A stretch of DNA of 64,000 nt from Cymodocea nodosa. Its lineage: Eukaryota; Streptophyta; Magnoliopsida; Alismatales; Cymodoceaceae. The notes under the pieces were generated by a model, which was not told the DNA's origin, searched no databases, and was given only the letters and a program-made list of their open reading frames with translations. Every line of letters begins with the position of its first letter. Within the stretch, counting starts at the first letter, position 1. Both the position numbers and the translations under genes were made by a program. The DNA is taken from contig CM072335.1 in the NCBI GenBank assembly GCA_036874045.1, positions 21,583,501 through 21,647,500 of the forward strand. Direction: 5' to 3'. Shown piece by piece: positions 11,754 through 24,779 of the stretch.

Positions 11754-12458
11754 CAAAAGTCCCACTGTAAGTGATGAGATCGCACGCAGGTCTCATCCGT
11801 AAGTCAAGATTATGGGATCCCTGGAGTTCATAATTATTCTCCATGACTTAAAATCTAGATCGTAACAAGACAAAACAAGCAGACGATATTCTTGTTCAAA
11901 AGTTTTTTACTTTCATAAGACTCATAATAAGTCGTCGGCCTTAATTCAATCAGAATTAAACAACTTTGGGAACCAATCAAGGCTTTGCAGACAGATCATG
12001 CCTTAAACCAAGTCCAACAAGAATCTCTCTTTTTACGAAGAACCACATAAAAAGAGTGATTTTTGGCGTCCGACCAAGGATGGGAATTTGGAATCAAGTT
12101 CCCGCCAAGGTCCAATTGTTGTTTACCTTAAACCAAGTGTGGAGCACACCACCAAGGAAGGAAGAAAGACATTGGCACTGAAACCGATGGGATGCCGTCA
12201 ATAAAGTCTGAACTAAAACGAAGGCCATCATGAATAAAATCGAGTAATTATAAGCACAGAGATTTTGTCCAAGAATCAAATATAAAAAACGAATTTGAAC
12301 CCGGAAATATACATCTCTTAACACAAACAATAGCACAAATATCTCGCCTCGTAGGAAAAAGAGGGAGTAAGGCCGTCTTATAGGGGAAGGTTCTGAGAGG
12401 TAGGTGGGTAATGGAAGACAACACTACCCTGTAGACGACGTATGTGGCAAATTTGCCT
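11754..12458. other. Spacer between the eIF(iso)4G stop and the QWRF promoter
   Basis: No coding signal. It must contain the 3' UTR and polyadenylation region of the eIF(iso)4G gene just left of 12459 and upstream control sequence of the QWRF gene. Both genes are on the - strand, about 1.35 kb apart from stop to start. Confidence 0.5.
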
Positions 12459-15400
12459 TCAAGACGAGAGACTTTCGCAGGTCGTTATTTCAGCAGAATT
12501 AGCGCTGATTACTTGTTGGCCTGACGAGCTTGCCTCAACGGCTTGCATGACAGAACTGAAAAATGACTTGCGGCACCTAGAATCCTCCACCTTCTTCAAG
12601 ATCTCCTCGACAACCTTGAAACTGATGCTACCGGCAAGAATCGTCTTACCAACAATAGTGCCGAAATTGGTTGGTGCAACAGGTAGATCTATGGCAACGT
12701 CATCCAACATTGAACCGTAAAGAAGACACCCAGTACCTATATCCCCTGTTGTAAGTAATTTCGAGCTGAATAGGAAGCTCAGCAGCTCCACTAGAGAATC
12801 GATGCTTCGTGGGTTTTCCTCCAATGCAAGGTTGACGCCTTCTTTAACAACTTCTGGGTGGAAATCTGGGCTCTTTAACTCCTCCACACAAAGACGTGCT
12901 TCCTTAAGATCTTTAACAGAAAAATACTCCTTCAGAAGAGAGATTGTTTTTTTCTGCATTTGTGCAATGTTGACCTTTGAAGCGGTTGGTTTTTCTGGTG
13001 TCGCGGGAGCTGGTGCTGGTGCTGGTGCTGCTGCAGGACCAGGCGGCTTCGCACCAAGCCTCTGAGATACAGGCTGCTGATCCACCAAACCAGACCTTGC
13101 AACTGAAGCTCCAGCACCCTGCAATAATGCACTGGTCTTACCTGGTACCAGACCACTGCTCCCCTGAGGTAACAGACGTGGATTGATGGTTGATGATTTT
13201 CTTATTAAGTTGCTCGGGGATCGATCACCCTTGGGCATTGATCTGGATCGAGGAATCTCCCAGTTATCATCATCCAGTCCAGGCATGCCTGGCATCCTTC
13301 TCATGCCAGGCATTCCAGGCATCATACCCCCAGCACCAGGCCTGCCAATAGGTACGTTCCCAGGGCCTCCTAAAGCACCATCTCCACGGCCATTTCTCAT
13401 GCTTGCAATTGCTCCAGGTCGAAGACCAAGATTCTTCGCAGCCTCATCATGAATTTCAGTGATAGTTTTGGCTTTTATCTGTAAAACAAGTTATTAAAAA
13501 ACGACAAAAGTATTTGAGACAATCTTCAAAGAAATTTGCCTTTAGGTGAGGCACATTAAAGTGTTGCAAAAAATGTACAATCAAGGAATGCAGATTCAAG
13601 CAATCAAAAAAACTAAAATCTAATTTTTACCTATGCTATTAAATGCCGCAAAAAAGCCACAGATAATTTAAAGAATTCTAAAGCTTTCAGAAAAATAGTG
13701 CCTAAAAGAGTGCAGAAAGATCATGCAAAAGTGAATATTCTGCGTTCACTACCATGTACTTGATTCCAAGAAAAGTCCAACTTCAGGAAGATACATTTTC
13801 CAACATAAAACCAAAATATACAAATAAATCAGCAAACCGCCCACCTCCTCACGACGAGGGACCCATTTGTTTGCACGAAGGTCAATGACATCTCGGACCA
13901 TAAACCTCAGCCTTGGGGCTAGCTGGGTATTCTTCGTAAGCTCCTTAAGACGGCCAAAAAAGAGTTCCTTATATTGGTACGATTTAGGGTTTTCATCAAT
14001 CTGTTTGCCAATTGTTCTGAAAAGCAGGCAGATAGCCTCTACATTTTCCTCCTCGGGAGATGCATTGTTGTCAGGACCCAGCAGTTCCTGTTTCAGGAGC
14101 TAATTAGGCACTAAAGGATAAAATAAATTACAAGATATAATGTATAAAAAGGTAATGGCATCCATTGTTGTTTTTTGAAAATGGTAATGGCATCCATTGT
14201 TGTAACCTGAACGATATGATGAACAATTCTTGTGGGGATCATCTTCTGCTTTAACAACTCCCCAATGAGGCGAATATTTCCAAGCATACGGAGTTTCACA
14301 ATTCTTTCTTTATCACTTCTATGCATTTCCTGCTCGGGAGCAGCCATTTTTTTGATTTCCTGCCTCAGAGAATCTGCACCTTCAAATGCTTCTTGGCAGT
14401 AATTTAGGAGAGTACTCTTGAAAGTAATTTCTTTACCATCAGCTTCTTTAGAAGTTAACTTTTCATTGAGATCAGAACAAAGTTGAGCGTACATGGGGCA
14501 AAATGTAGGTTCCAGAACTGCCTTGTCAAATATCAGTCTGATGATGTCCTGTATATCAGCGTTAAAATTCAAAAGAAAAACATCATTACCCCACAAGGAA
14601 ATCATTGTAAAAGATATGAAAAATGTATAAATAGAATAAAAATATCAACCTTTGAAGTATCTGGTGTTGTGATTATAGAGTCAATTAATTGACCCTTCAG
14701 AAGATCAAATTTCTCTGGTGTTAACTTGTTTAGTATACTGCAGAAACAAATTAATTGCACGAGCAAACTATCAATTTATTATGAAAATGAAATTAGCAAC
14801 TATCAGCGGAAGAAATGAAGTATGTAAATGGATGGCAACTTTGGAGGAAAGCAGAACTGCATGATCCTATGCCAGGAAAGGTTGCACTAGAACCCACATG
14901 ACTTTTAAACAGAAGATGAATTGCATTGTGGCTAGGAATTTAATTACCCTTTCACTGTTTTCAAAACACGGTCTTTTTCAGACATTTGGCCTCTTCGTGC
15001 AGACCATGGCACTTCAGCTTTAAGGAGTGTAGGTACAGGTCCTACCTGTTCTAGTAAGAACAGCTCATATCAAACCAAAACTAAAAAGACAACCACAGGA
15101 ATGCCAATGTAATAAGTAATAGGAAGTAATATTTATAAGCTCAAACAAGACATTAATTAGAAAGGTTTGAAGAAAATGCCATAAACAAATAAAATGTCCC
15201 TTCTACCTAATAATTTAATCTCACAATACCAATTCAGCTGAAAAGAAAAAAGTGACCCAAAGTCAAAAGATAGAAAGCATGGAACTTGTGTTTGTTGAAA
15301 TAGTGTATTCTCCATCGATTGAATTGATGTTGGAACTTGTACTAGCATATCCAGATTACCTTTTTTGAAAAGGGTATACCCAGATTACTAGGACTAGCAA

Positions 15401-18400
15401 TATTAAAAATTCATGTATGCATTCAGGTTGTGCAATGGAATTCACTGGTCCTTGTTAAGTTCTTCCTAACAAATTTTCCTGGAATTAGTCAAGAATAAAT
15501 TCTATGTACCCAATGTAGATATTTTGTGCTCAAGAAATATAATGTTAAAAAAAACCAATGACATTTTATCTTCCTTTTTACCACATTATTTGTGGTTTGC
15601 AAATGACCAAATTATTTGTGGTATGTGCAAGGAGGTTGCCATCACTAAAGGACATGAAAACAAAGGTTAAAAAAAGAAAATGGAAAGGTTCCTTATCCTG
15701 GAAACATAATTCTAAGTTAATAAGGCACATTTAATTCAAAAAAGGTTGCATCTTTCCTGTTGGCATCTACAGCTAGGGGCCTAAGGTTATGTGATCACAT
15801 GCCCTTACCTTTTTTTTTTTATAAGAACCCTTTGGTTCTTGTGATCATAGTTGCATCCGTCATCTACCCACAGAAAGTAACAACCAATTAACTGACACCT
15901 CATTAATCCAAGAGACTTTGTGATTCATTCCATCACTAAAAGAAAAGCTTTACTTATCTGTGATCATAGTTGCAGGCTGGCTTGCAACGAGATTGAGCTC
16001 AAGGGAAGGAACATGCTTTTGGTAAATATAGAGATGATATCATTTGGTATCTACTAATTCCAACACCACATTAATCCAAGAAACTTTGTGATCCATTCCA
16101 TCACTAAAAGAAAAGCTTTACTTATCTGTGATCATAGTTGCAGGCTGGCTTGCAACGAGATTGAGCTCAAGGGAAGGAACATGCTTTTGGTAAATATAGA
16201 GATGATATCATTTGGCATCTACTAATTCCATCTCCTGCACCTGAATTAATTGTTGAATGATGAGTGTGTGCAGAGAACAATGGAGACTTTCCTAATCATC
16301 CTTTTGGCAACACAGCTCCTCAATGTCATCACCTTTCATGCAGCAGCCAAGATTCATGCCAAGAACTGACTGCCAGAGCTTGCACATACAACCCATCCTC
16401 CAAAAAAGGATTTATTGCTGAGATTAAATCTCAGCCATCTGATGTTTGCACCCACAACATTTTGGCTGTGGGTGCCAACATTTGCCATTTTCTGTTCAAA
16501 AATTATAGGATTTCATTTTTTCCATGGACCTGGCATCAAAATGGACTAGAAGACAGCCAACATGACAAAAGCATGGCTAAAATGGGGAATTTCCAGAGAC
16601 CATGGAAATATCTGTAAACAAGTTGGATTTCACCCTTTACATAAATTTGGCATGCTATGACTTAGAATACATACAAACTCATCATCATAAAAGAGGATAA
16701 TCAGAAATAAGATTATATAACTGAGTATTATTTTTTAGAAGCATTATCGATTTGTCAGATTCACATTGCTGATAATGAAAAACTCCACAAGAGATATGCA
16801 ATCATCCAAAACAGAGATCCAATCACCTGGTCCTGCCTGTTAGAATGGCTGAATTCTGACAATCTTGAAGCTGACTCTTTATTATCTCTAAGTGTTTCCC
16901 AAGATCTCTCCTCCTGAACAGATTGTAGATGTGCTGATTGTCCACGCCAATCACGATTATCAGGCTCAGTATAACGATTTTGTATTTGAGCTTGAACCTA
17001 CAAGTACATAACAGATGTTAAACACATAAAAATAAATGCATTTAGCAAGTAATAAATGGAACAAGGGCACGAAGGTAAAACCATGCTTGTAGCCTCATAT
17101 CTGATGTCAAAAAGAGTAAACAAATGAAAGAGTAAAGATCTTACAGAAGCATCACTTCGTCCCCAACTCTGATCAATACTCAAAAACTCAGCTTCAATAT
17201 CACTTTTTATTTTTAAGATATCTTCAGGAACGTCAACATCCTGTGGGTTATGATTGTATCCATTAGAAGTAAGATGCAACACCAAAATAAACAATAGTAG
17301 TAGCACCCTAATGAACAAGTTTCCTAATTAGCTAAAAAAGAGACAAACGTCACAAGATGGTACGTGACAGTAAATAATAGTTGTCTTAAATGAACCTACC
17401 CTAGAACGTAACACATGATTCAAAAGTTTTACAAATTTGGTATAATCATAAAGAAAATGGACAAACCCAAGGCATAGGGCTTCCACAAATGCAAGCCACT
17501 GAAAAACTCAGCTTCAATATCACTTTTTATTTTTAAAATATCTTTGCAAAACATTAACATCCTGTGGTTCACAATTGGAAGACGTATCACCAAAACATAC
17601 AATACTTTCTTTCAATTAATGAAGACATTTCTATAGCTTCAAAGGAAACGAGCTTCACAAGTTAGTGCATAACAATTGATAAAATGGAGGCATCCAACTC
17701 AAAATCAATTAGTTGAGTGGAGGAATCCAACTTTTTATTAGCTTATGTCCTATTTTAAATTGGTCCACATGAAACTATTCCAACGCTACTTGTAGCATTC
17801 TTTAAGTTCTACAAGTGTGTTTTTTATTAGGTATATGTTTATCAGACAACTATAATCTTTTTTCTTTGATATCATGATAAAATGTAGACATATAACTCAA
17901 AATCAAGTGAAGTCCAACTTTATATTAGCTCATATATTATTTTAAATTGGTTCATGTAGGACTATTCCAACAACAGTAAATATTAGTTGTCTTACGATAG
18001 AAGATTTTCTATATACACCATATGGAGAAACAAAAGAAGACAAACTGGTTGGTCATCAATCAAACATAATTTGTCTATGATTTCAATACAAATAAAAGAG
18101 CCATATGGTGCATTCAATAGGAACCTAAAAGATGCAAAAAAGATCTAAATAGACATTGTAATCTGCCTTAATTATATCTTATAAAAATCAAGTCCTTTGA
18201 CATTTTAGTAAATATCAATATTTTAAAACATAGAAAACGAGCATTATATGGATTGAAAGCTAGAATGTTTCTTTAAAAATGAGGGTCTAAACAGTGGTTT
18301 TCTGCAAAAAATGATAATAAATATAAATATATTTACAAATATACAAGTATCAAAATCGACATAATGGAATAAAATAAACTATAATTCAATTACATTTACT

Positions 18401-21400
18401 AAAATTTAAAAAAAATTATTGTGCAATTGTCACCCAATAATAAAGACTTAAATTCAAAACATATATAAATATATAAAAACTGCAATTCAATTTATAAAAA
18501 ACAAAATAAGTAATAAAATAGTGAAATTATATCAATGAAAACAACTTAAAAGATGAAATCTAAAAACTAAAAACAAGACATTTAAACAGAAAAAGAGGAA
18601 ATGACCATTTATCTTCAGAAAAATGGGAAAATGGCTGTTTAAATGGAAAAACAGCTTTTTTCCAAACTGTTTTTCTTATTTTTCCAAGAAACAAAAAGGA
18701 TTGAAGTTAAATATGTTTAAACAGTGTTTCAATGGCCTTTTTCTCCATTTTTATAACAATGTCAATAAATGCCTTAATCCTACTACTATGTGACATCAAA
18801 AAAATAAATAACAATTCCTTTTTCTCTATTCAATATTTTCCTTAAGGGTGGATAACTTCAAAATGATTATTTTTTCTGAACCTTTATGTGACTCTTGTAT
18901 GTGTGTGTATTAGACAATTAAAATTGAACTAAAATAGTACCTCTTGGAGTTCTAGGAGCCGATCTCGTGTGTACTGAATGTGCTCATGTCCATCAAAGCG
19001 CAAGTCCCCACTCTGTCAAAGGAGAATATAGAAAGTTCATAACTTGCAATATACACAGAATGGTAATATATTAAGTCACAAACAACTCAATCACAATGAT
19101 AAAAATATACAGAATAAAAATTGATTTCAGATTAAGAACCGTACAGTCAATAATCATCCAAGCAAAAAAGGAGTGGCAATAAATAAAACCATGAAAACCT
19201 TCTATTTTATCTACAAAGTACAACTTATCACAAAGACAAGAAATTCACCACCACAGACATCTAGTGACCTCATGTACGAAAATAAAAATGACTAATTGTA
19301 AATGTAGTTGATGACAAGCTGAGTTAATTTTACAATATTTTCTATCAACTTTGTCCTTCTAAAGTCCTTCAATATCTACATAAAGTGTCAAAAAAAGGGT
19401 ATTTTTCCATTAACTTCTTCCTAACTTTTTTGAAGTTGACATCATTATTTGTCACCATTTGTATGACATTTGATAGTCGAACCTTCTTGACAACGTCAAA
19501 AATCAGCCTATATATATATACTTGCAGTCTCTAACACACTTTTATTCATTGATGAACTTCAAAAAATTAGCTTATACATCACAATATTCCATAAAGTTGA
19601 TGATCTACTTCCTTGTAATAGACATCCAACTATCACACATGATAATGACACCATACATGCATAGATTATTGCTTCTTCAAAGTATCAATGTAATTGTTGA
19701 GCTCATCCTTTGTTGAGTTCAAATGCTTGTTCACTACCTCCAAATAGGTCAACACTTGTACACCTACTCCCTTCACGATTACATCTATCATATGCTCTAG
19801 ATATGGTCTTTTCACTGCATTTTCATCATAAAATATAAATTTTGATACAATTTTCTCTGACATTTGTCTACATACCCTTCAATATTCTTTGCTTATGTTT
19901 GTCACCTTTAACAACTGCCTAGTTTGAGCAATCAATATCTAACTATATGTTCTAAACATACCTGCAATTCCCTTTCCCTCTGAAATAGGAAATGTATGTG
20001 CACTAGATATAGTACCCTTTTTAAAGTATCTAGATCTTAAAGTATCATGTGAGAGTTTAAATTGCTCTTTCTATCTCTATTCCCATTTGGACTGCACCAT
20101 TGCCTCTCTATAAAATTTTCACTCCTCTCTTTTCACCATATCAAGTTGGTAGCTAACATCATCAACTTCGTCACCAACAGAAATAAACGCTGAGAAACTA
20201 CAACTCTACCCTCCTTTGCTATGATATGGAATACCCTCAACCTCCTACTTTAAGATACTTTTGAATCATTCATCCCTCCTGATCTCACTTTCTTTGCCTT
20301 TGTATCTCTCAATAACTTTCTCATCTGAATTCTAACAATGGTAGGACACAAAAGACATTTCATCACATTGTTGTAACCACTAACTAGATGTTGTTTCAAT
20401 CTAAACATGCTACCTCCTATTTTCTTCCTACAGTGTCTGCATTGATCTCCTGCTATTGTCAATAGGAAAGCTATGAAACCAACCAAGATCTTCATTTCTA
20501 CCAAGATCCACATCATGGTCCACATATCAATAACATAAGTTAAAACATTATTTTTTATAATTAATCAAATTGAATCAATGCAATTCACTAAATAAATTAA
20601 CTAAAAATAACAAGTATTCACTGAAAATCACTAATATTTACTGAAAATAACTAATATTCATTGAAAATCACTAATATTCACTGAAAATCGCTAATATTCA
20701 CTGAAAATCGCTAATATCCTCTAACATATTCACTAATACCTATAAAAAATCACTAATATTCATTAAAATTTTCAAAAATTGTAAAAAGAACTTAAAACAT
20801 AACATAAATATCTTAGATCTGCTTTAAAATGAAAGAAATGAGATGGAAAAGGGAATCCACCTTAAGTAGAGTTGCAGAAGAGAAATCAAGTGTTGAGTTG
20901 GTGTCTTTCCAAAAAAACACCTTTCGAGTGTAGATTGGGGGGTTTTCTATTTCATTGACACAAAGATCTACCTAATTGAAGTAAAGATCAAGAGAACTGA
21001 ATAGAAAAATAGGGGAGAAAATCAGAAATCCAGCTGCAGATCTACCTACGATGCATAGGTAGAAAGGATCAACCATCCTTTTCCACAACACAAAAACTCC
21101 TTGGGTTCAACTGATCCATGATCCAAAATTAGTCAATCCAAGGAGATATTGATAATAGACCTGATTATTAGATCCGATTTGCAAAAAACTGTCACCAATC
21201 CATCGAGCCATGATTATAGATCCTATGTATTTAAAAAAATCTTTATGAATCTCATGACGATCTAATTGTATACCTTCATCATTATTCCAATTTTTGTTGA
21301 ACCTACACTCCATATATTCAATTTTTGGCAGAATATAAATCCTTGAGACTATAAAGCATCTCTTCATAATTCTAATTTAGAACTAACTCCTACCTTGCTT

Positions 21401-22195
21401 TCATCAACTAAAACTATGTCATCAACAAATAGCATACAAGTATTTCACCTTGAATTTCCTACACCACCTGTGGAGGTTAAGTCTTGCACAGTCGATCCAA
21501 ATAAAGGAAGAGGGTTAACATTAGGTAAACAGCTAATTTTAAAAACTTGTTAACCTTCCATGAACATGAATCCTAAAAATAATACCAGCTACATACCGAT
21601 CCCAATTCAAAATATCAACTTCTTCTCAAAAAATCATCTTTTGGACAAAAATAGCAAAAGAATCACCTATTCAACTTTTCATTTTAAAGAAAATACCACA
21701 ATACATCCTGAAAGACACCGCTTGCACCAATGAGAAACAGAATCAAAAATAAAAATAATTCAGAGAATAAAGAAAAGAACCATACAAAATTCAGAGATTT
21801 CTCCGTGTGAAGCTACGGGACGAAACAAAATTCACATTTTTCTCTAATGAATTTAGAAACCATACTTCACTACTGCAAAAAAAAAAAGAAATCCAAACCA
21901 AATCCCAAAAATAACCACATCTGGAAAACAAAATCAACCAAAGATGACTCCAAAAACCCAAAAGCCATCTAACACAATACAATATCCCTAGATCCAACCA
22001 ACCAGCACTGAGCGGGAGGGAGTGCGAAAAATCTCTCACCTTGACCTTCGATCCACCTTGCGGGCGAAGGGACGAGGAATCGGAGGAGATAACGAAGCCA
22101 GAAGACTCGAACCTTTGGGAGAGGAACCTGCTACCACTGCGTGCGCCGCCGCCGCCGCCAGGCCTCAAGCTAAGCACCTTCTGATCAGCCTGCAT
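12459..22195 (-). CDS. eIF(iso)4G: Eukaryotic translation initiation factor isoform 4G (eIF(iso)4G)
   Basis: Scaffold of the plant-specific eIF(iso)4F cap-binding complex in the cytosol; binds eIF(iso)4E, eIF4A and eIF3. Nine exons on the - strand, all with GT donors and AG acceptors: 22040-22195, 18941-19012, 17145-17240, 16827-16997, 14948-15045, 14650-14737, 14207-14548, 13845-14087, 12459-13478. They join in frame to about 761 residues, close to the usual length. N-terminus [17 protein letters not shown] is typical. YTRDRLL (about 66-72) fits the eIF4E-binding YxxxxL-phi motif. MIF4G domain spans about 175-420 ([52 protein letters not shown]). A Met/Pro/Gly- and Ala/Pro-rich linker follows, then an MA3 domain about 598-735 ([17 protein letters not shown]). 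No stop or frameshift was seen, so it should be functional. Intron 1 is 3 kb and full of transposon debris. Confidence 0.96.
14150..14206. repeat. Short tandem duplication next to a splice donor
   Basis: The word ggtaatggcatccattgttg occurs twice, separated by about 12 bases, immediately downstream (- strand) of the eIF(iso)4G exon 7 donor at 14206/14205. The donor itself is intact. Confidence 0.75.
15901..16236. repeat. 168-bp tandem duplication in an eIF(iso)4G intron
   Basis: 15901-16068 and 16069-16236 are nearly identical (starting cattaatccaaga, containing agctttacttatctgtgatc and gcaggctggcttgcaacgag). The few differences indicate a recent event. It lies in intron 4, between exons at 15045 and 16827, and does not touch a splice site. 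Confidence 0.92.
17490..17600 (-). pseudogene. Decayed duplicate of eIF(iso)4G exon 3
   Basis: The + strand repeats, with changes, the segment covering exon 3 (17145-17240): aaaaactcagcttcaatatc, the T-rich middle, then aacatcctgtggg/ttc, including the acceptor region. In the copy the reading frame is shifted by one base early on and the 3' part of the exon has diverged, so inclusion would break the protein. It sits in intron 2 about 350 bp upstream (in transcript terms) of the real exon. Confidence 0.8.
17690..17975. repeat. Diverged direct repeat pair
   Basis: About 17690-17790 and 17885-17970 share actcaaaatcaa, tccaactttt/tatattagct, attttaaattggtycatg and actattccaac. It may be a pair of small LTRs or a local duplication in intron 2 of eIF(iso)4G. 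No further structure is evident. Confidence 0.5.
19300..20530 (-). mobile_element. hAT transposase remnant (BED finger and DUF659)
   Basis: On the - strand, 20525-20250 encodes a BED-type zinc finger: [19 protein letters not shown], then a spaced H/C-containing end (NVMKCLLCP) and a basic tail, as at the start of plant hAT transposases. Downstream, 19863-19666 contains [13 protein letters not shown], and 19640-19310 reads like DUF659 ([23 protein letters not shown]). Stops interrupt it. The catalytic and dimerisation regions are missing. It lies inside intron 1 of eIF(iso)4G, same strand as the gene. Confidence 0.78.
20605..20730. repeat. Minisatellite, about 18-bp unit
   Basis: About six tandem units of the type actaatattcactgaaaatc run through this interval, with single-base variation (aac/tcg changes). 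AT-rich and non-coding, in intron 1 of eIF(iso)4G. Confidence 0.8.
21107..21440 (-). mobile_element. LINE reverse transcriptase fragment
   Basis: The - strand from about 21435 reads [13 protein letters not shown], the FADD/FVDD catalytic box of non-LTR reverse transcriptases, then KLEL, and after a stop KIEYMECRF and FFKYIGSII, which match the KTEYMECKF and FKYLGSII blocks of plant LINE pol. Only this short RT segment is present, interrupted by stops, consistent with a 5'- and 3'-truncated dead copy in intron 1 of eIF(iso)4G. Confidence 0.75.
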
Positions 22196-22307
22196 GTCCT
22201 TTCTGAAATTCCAAAACTTTCTGTGGTTCTTTTCGTCGGGCAGATTCGGGTAAGAGCCGCCGGAGTACGGGGATTTCTCTGAGGAGGGTTGGAGGTCGGG
22301 GTGATCA

Positions 22308-22314
22308 CTTTATA
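22308..22314 (-). promoter_or_regulatory. TATA box candidate for eIF(iso)4G
   Basis: The - strand reads ACTATAAAG, 113 bases upstream of the ATG at 22195. A start site about 30 bases downstream would give a leader of around 85 bases, a normal length. Confidence 0.5.
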
Positions 22315-22319
22315 GTGGG

Positions 22320-23064
22320 TCGTATTGTTATTAAGATTGTCTTTTGAGGGTATTTGTGGAAGAAAACATATTCTTTTAATGTCCTTAACTATGATAATAT
22401 TATTATTTAAGTTTGCCTTTACAAATTTTTCCATTTTTAACAGAGTGAACTTGAATTATAATTTGTGAATCAACGATAAGGAAGATTTATGGAACCAAGT
22501 TCAAATTTTTAAAAGTTTAGAATAAAAATCTGAGTAGAAATGAAATGAGTAAGTAAAATTTAAAATGAAAGTACAACCCTGATCAATTTTCATATTAAAA
22601 TTTAATAATTATGCGATACACCCAATCATCATTTCCATTATCCCAACTTTTGTACCCTTTGTCAAATAACAATGTCTTCGGTAACTATAAAATATTATAA
22701 CTGAACTTAAAATCTATCAATTGTTAAGATTACAGCTATAATAAATATTTATAAAAAAGAGACATTATTTTAGATGTAATATAGATTTGAGGCTAATATA
22801 TCTAGATCAGAATACTTATAGCATTTTTAACTGTAAGTCCTTATATCTCTCTTTTTTTAATAGAGAAAAGTGCATGTAAAATGCATGATGTTATATATTT
22901 TATGGTCATTAATTATTACTAAATCAAGATTAATATCATATTATCTGTAAAAATAGTAAGTTCAGATGGTATCTTGATATTGGTTCAGTATCATGAAACT
23001 ATAATATATCGAGTAATTTTAGAACGCCAAAATGCACAAAATTTTAGGCTTGATATTTTTCATG
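22320..23064. other. Upstream region of eIF(iso)4G, no gene
   Basis: AT-rich spacer between the eIF(iso)4G promoter and the 5' LTR of the copia element at 23070. No coding signal found on either strand. Confidence 0.5.
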
Positions 23065-23069
23065 ATATT

Positions 23070-23443
23070 TGTGAATATGATTTGAATAAGGAGATTCATT
23101 GGCTAATTCTATATCTATTAGTTATAACCTATGATCAATTACATCTAGGTGCATTAATGTACCAAATTTGTAATGTTTGGAATTAATTTCTAAACTGTTA
23201 AAATTTGAAATTAATCTTAGTTGATTTTTGTCCTATAACTAATGATGGAATTTCTATATAAATTAAGGATGTAGGTGCTGTAAAAAAAGACAATCTCAAA
23301 TCTGTAACATCTGATTTATATAGTGAAACATCTCCTTCTCTTTTCTTTAGCCATGACATAAGTTTATTGGTGAACCACGTAAATTTGTGTATCTTCTGTG
23401 TATAGATACTATTTTTTTTCATATATAATCTCATTTCTTTACA
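23070..23443 (+). repeat. 5' LTR of the copia element
   Basis: 374 bp, TG...CA ends; alignable over its length with 33275-33645 but clearly diverged (many single-base differences), so insertion was not recent. Followed after two bases by the tRNA-iMet-type primer site. Confidence 0.9.
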
Positions 23444-23619
23444 AATTGGTATCAAAGCAAAATTGTTACTAAGCCATCTCATAGTATTAAGGTATACAAG
23501 TTTACACACAAAAAGAGCTTTAGTTTGTGGAAAATTAAGGTTAGAGCTCTATTGAAGCAACAAAGCATATAGACACCTTTGATGAAGCCTCAACCAACCA
23601 ATATTAATGCTACAAAACT

Positions 23620-24250
23620 TGCAATTTAAGAGAAGAAAGCTCACTCAACTATTCTCCTATGCCTAGCTGATGAAGTGATCATTGAGGTGACTGAAGAAGA
23701 GATAGTTACAAGTTTATGGTTAAAACTTGAGAGTCATTATATAATGAAGTCTTTAACCAATAAACTTCTATTAAAGCAAAGACTCTTCTCACTTAGGATG
23801 AAAGAAGGTATGTTCCTCAAATCTCACTTAGATCAATTGAATACTCTTCTCACAAAGTTAAGAAATATTGATGTGAAAATTGAGGATGAAGATGTTGTCT
23901 TGTTGTTATTAGTTTCTCTTCTTCAATCCTATGAAAACTTTGTTCAATCTTTTGTGATTGGCAAAGATTCAATCACTCTAGAAGAGGTTCAAACAAGTTT
24001 ACATACTCGAGAGCTAAGGCATTTAACTGCTAACTATAGCAGTAATACTACAGCAAGTAGACTGTATGAGACTAAAAAGTCCAAGTGTTGATCAAATAGG
24101 AAAGATAATAAGGGAAATGGAAGAGGTAAGTCCAAAGGAAAGTAATTTAACCCTAAGGACATCTATAATTATTGTAAAGAGTCAGGTCATTGGAAATATG
24201 ATTGCCCTAAAAAGAAGAACAAACTCCAATCTGCATTTGTGGTTTAGGAA
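23620..24250 (+). pseudogene. copia gag with broken zinc knuckle
   Basis: Frame 23675-24091 encodes a UBN2/Retrotran_gag_2-type capsid domain (LWLKLESHYIMKSLTNKL, LKQRLFSLRMKEG, SHLDQLNTLLTKL, LVSLLQSYENFV, LEEVQTSL). After a TGA and frame change the nucleic-acid-binding knuckle follows as IYNYCKESGHWKYDC at about 24161-24206; the normal CX2CX4HX4C pattern lacks its first Cys (Tyr instead). The gag precursor is therefore both interrupted and altered. Confidence 0.85.
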
Positions 24251-24270
24251 ATGAAATCCTTAAAACTAAC

Positions 24271-24720
24271 ATGGAATTTGTTGTGTTATATTCTCAAAGC
24301 CTAACTAAGTGTTGGGTTCTTGATTTTGGTGCTTCTCATAACATGTCCCTTAGAAGGGATTGGTTTGATACTTATGAGAAAATTGATGAGGGGTTAGTTT
24401 CAATGGCAAATGATAATATGTGCAAAGTTATGGGTATTAACACTATTAAAATTCAATTAGATAATGGTAAAGTGAGAATATTGGAGGGTGTTCATCATGT
24501 ACCTTAATTGGGCAAAAACCTCATATCTATGAGTATTCTTGATAGTAAAAGGTACTTATATGCAAGAGGAGGAGATATTTTACGTGTGACAAAAGGAGTT
24601 ATAGTGGTGATGAAGGGTGTAAGAAATAGATCTCTCTATATCCTTCAAGGTAAAACTATGATTGGTTCTGCCTCCACAATGTCACAACCAGATCTTATAA
24701 GTCAAACTAAGCTTTGACAT
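24271..24720 (+). pseudogene. copia protease and GAG-pre-integrase segment
   Basis: WVLDFGASHNM at about 24316-24345 corresponds to the aspartic protease active site, normally DSGA; here Ser is Phe, which should inactivate it. It continues with DNGKVRILEGVHHVP, a TAA at 24505-24507, then LISMSILDSKRY, the usual run-up to the integrase zinc-binding region. Confidence 0.8.
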
Positions 24721-24779
24721 ATAAGACTTGCACATCTCAAATAGAAGGGGTTGAAGTTATTAAGTAACATGGGTTTTTT

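Noticed and set aside
12802..13452. + strand frames opposite eIF(iso)4G
   Set aside because: Antisense shadows of exon 9, which has a clear MA3 domain on the - strand.
16264..16617. 117-codon + strand frame with several Cys and His
   Set aside because: Lies within an eIF(iso)4G intron, antisense, no recognised domain; kept out for lack of support.
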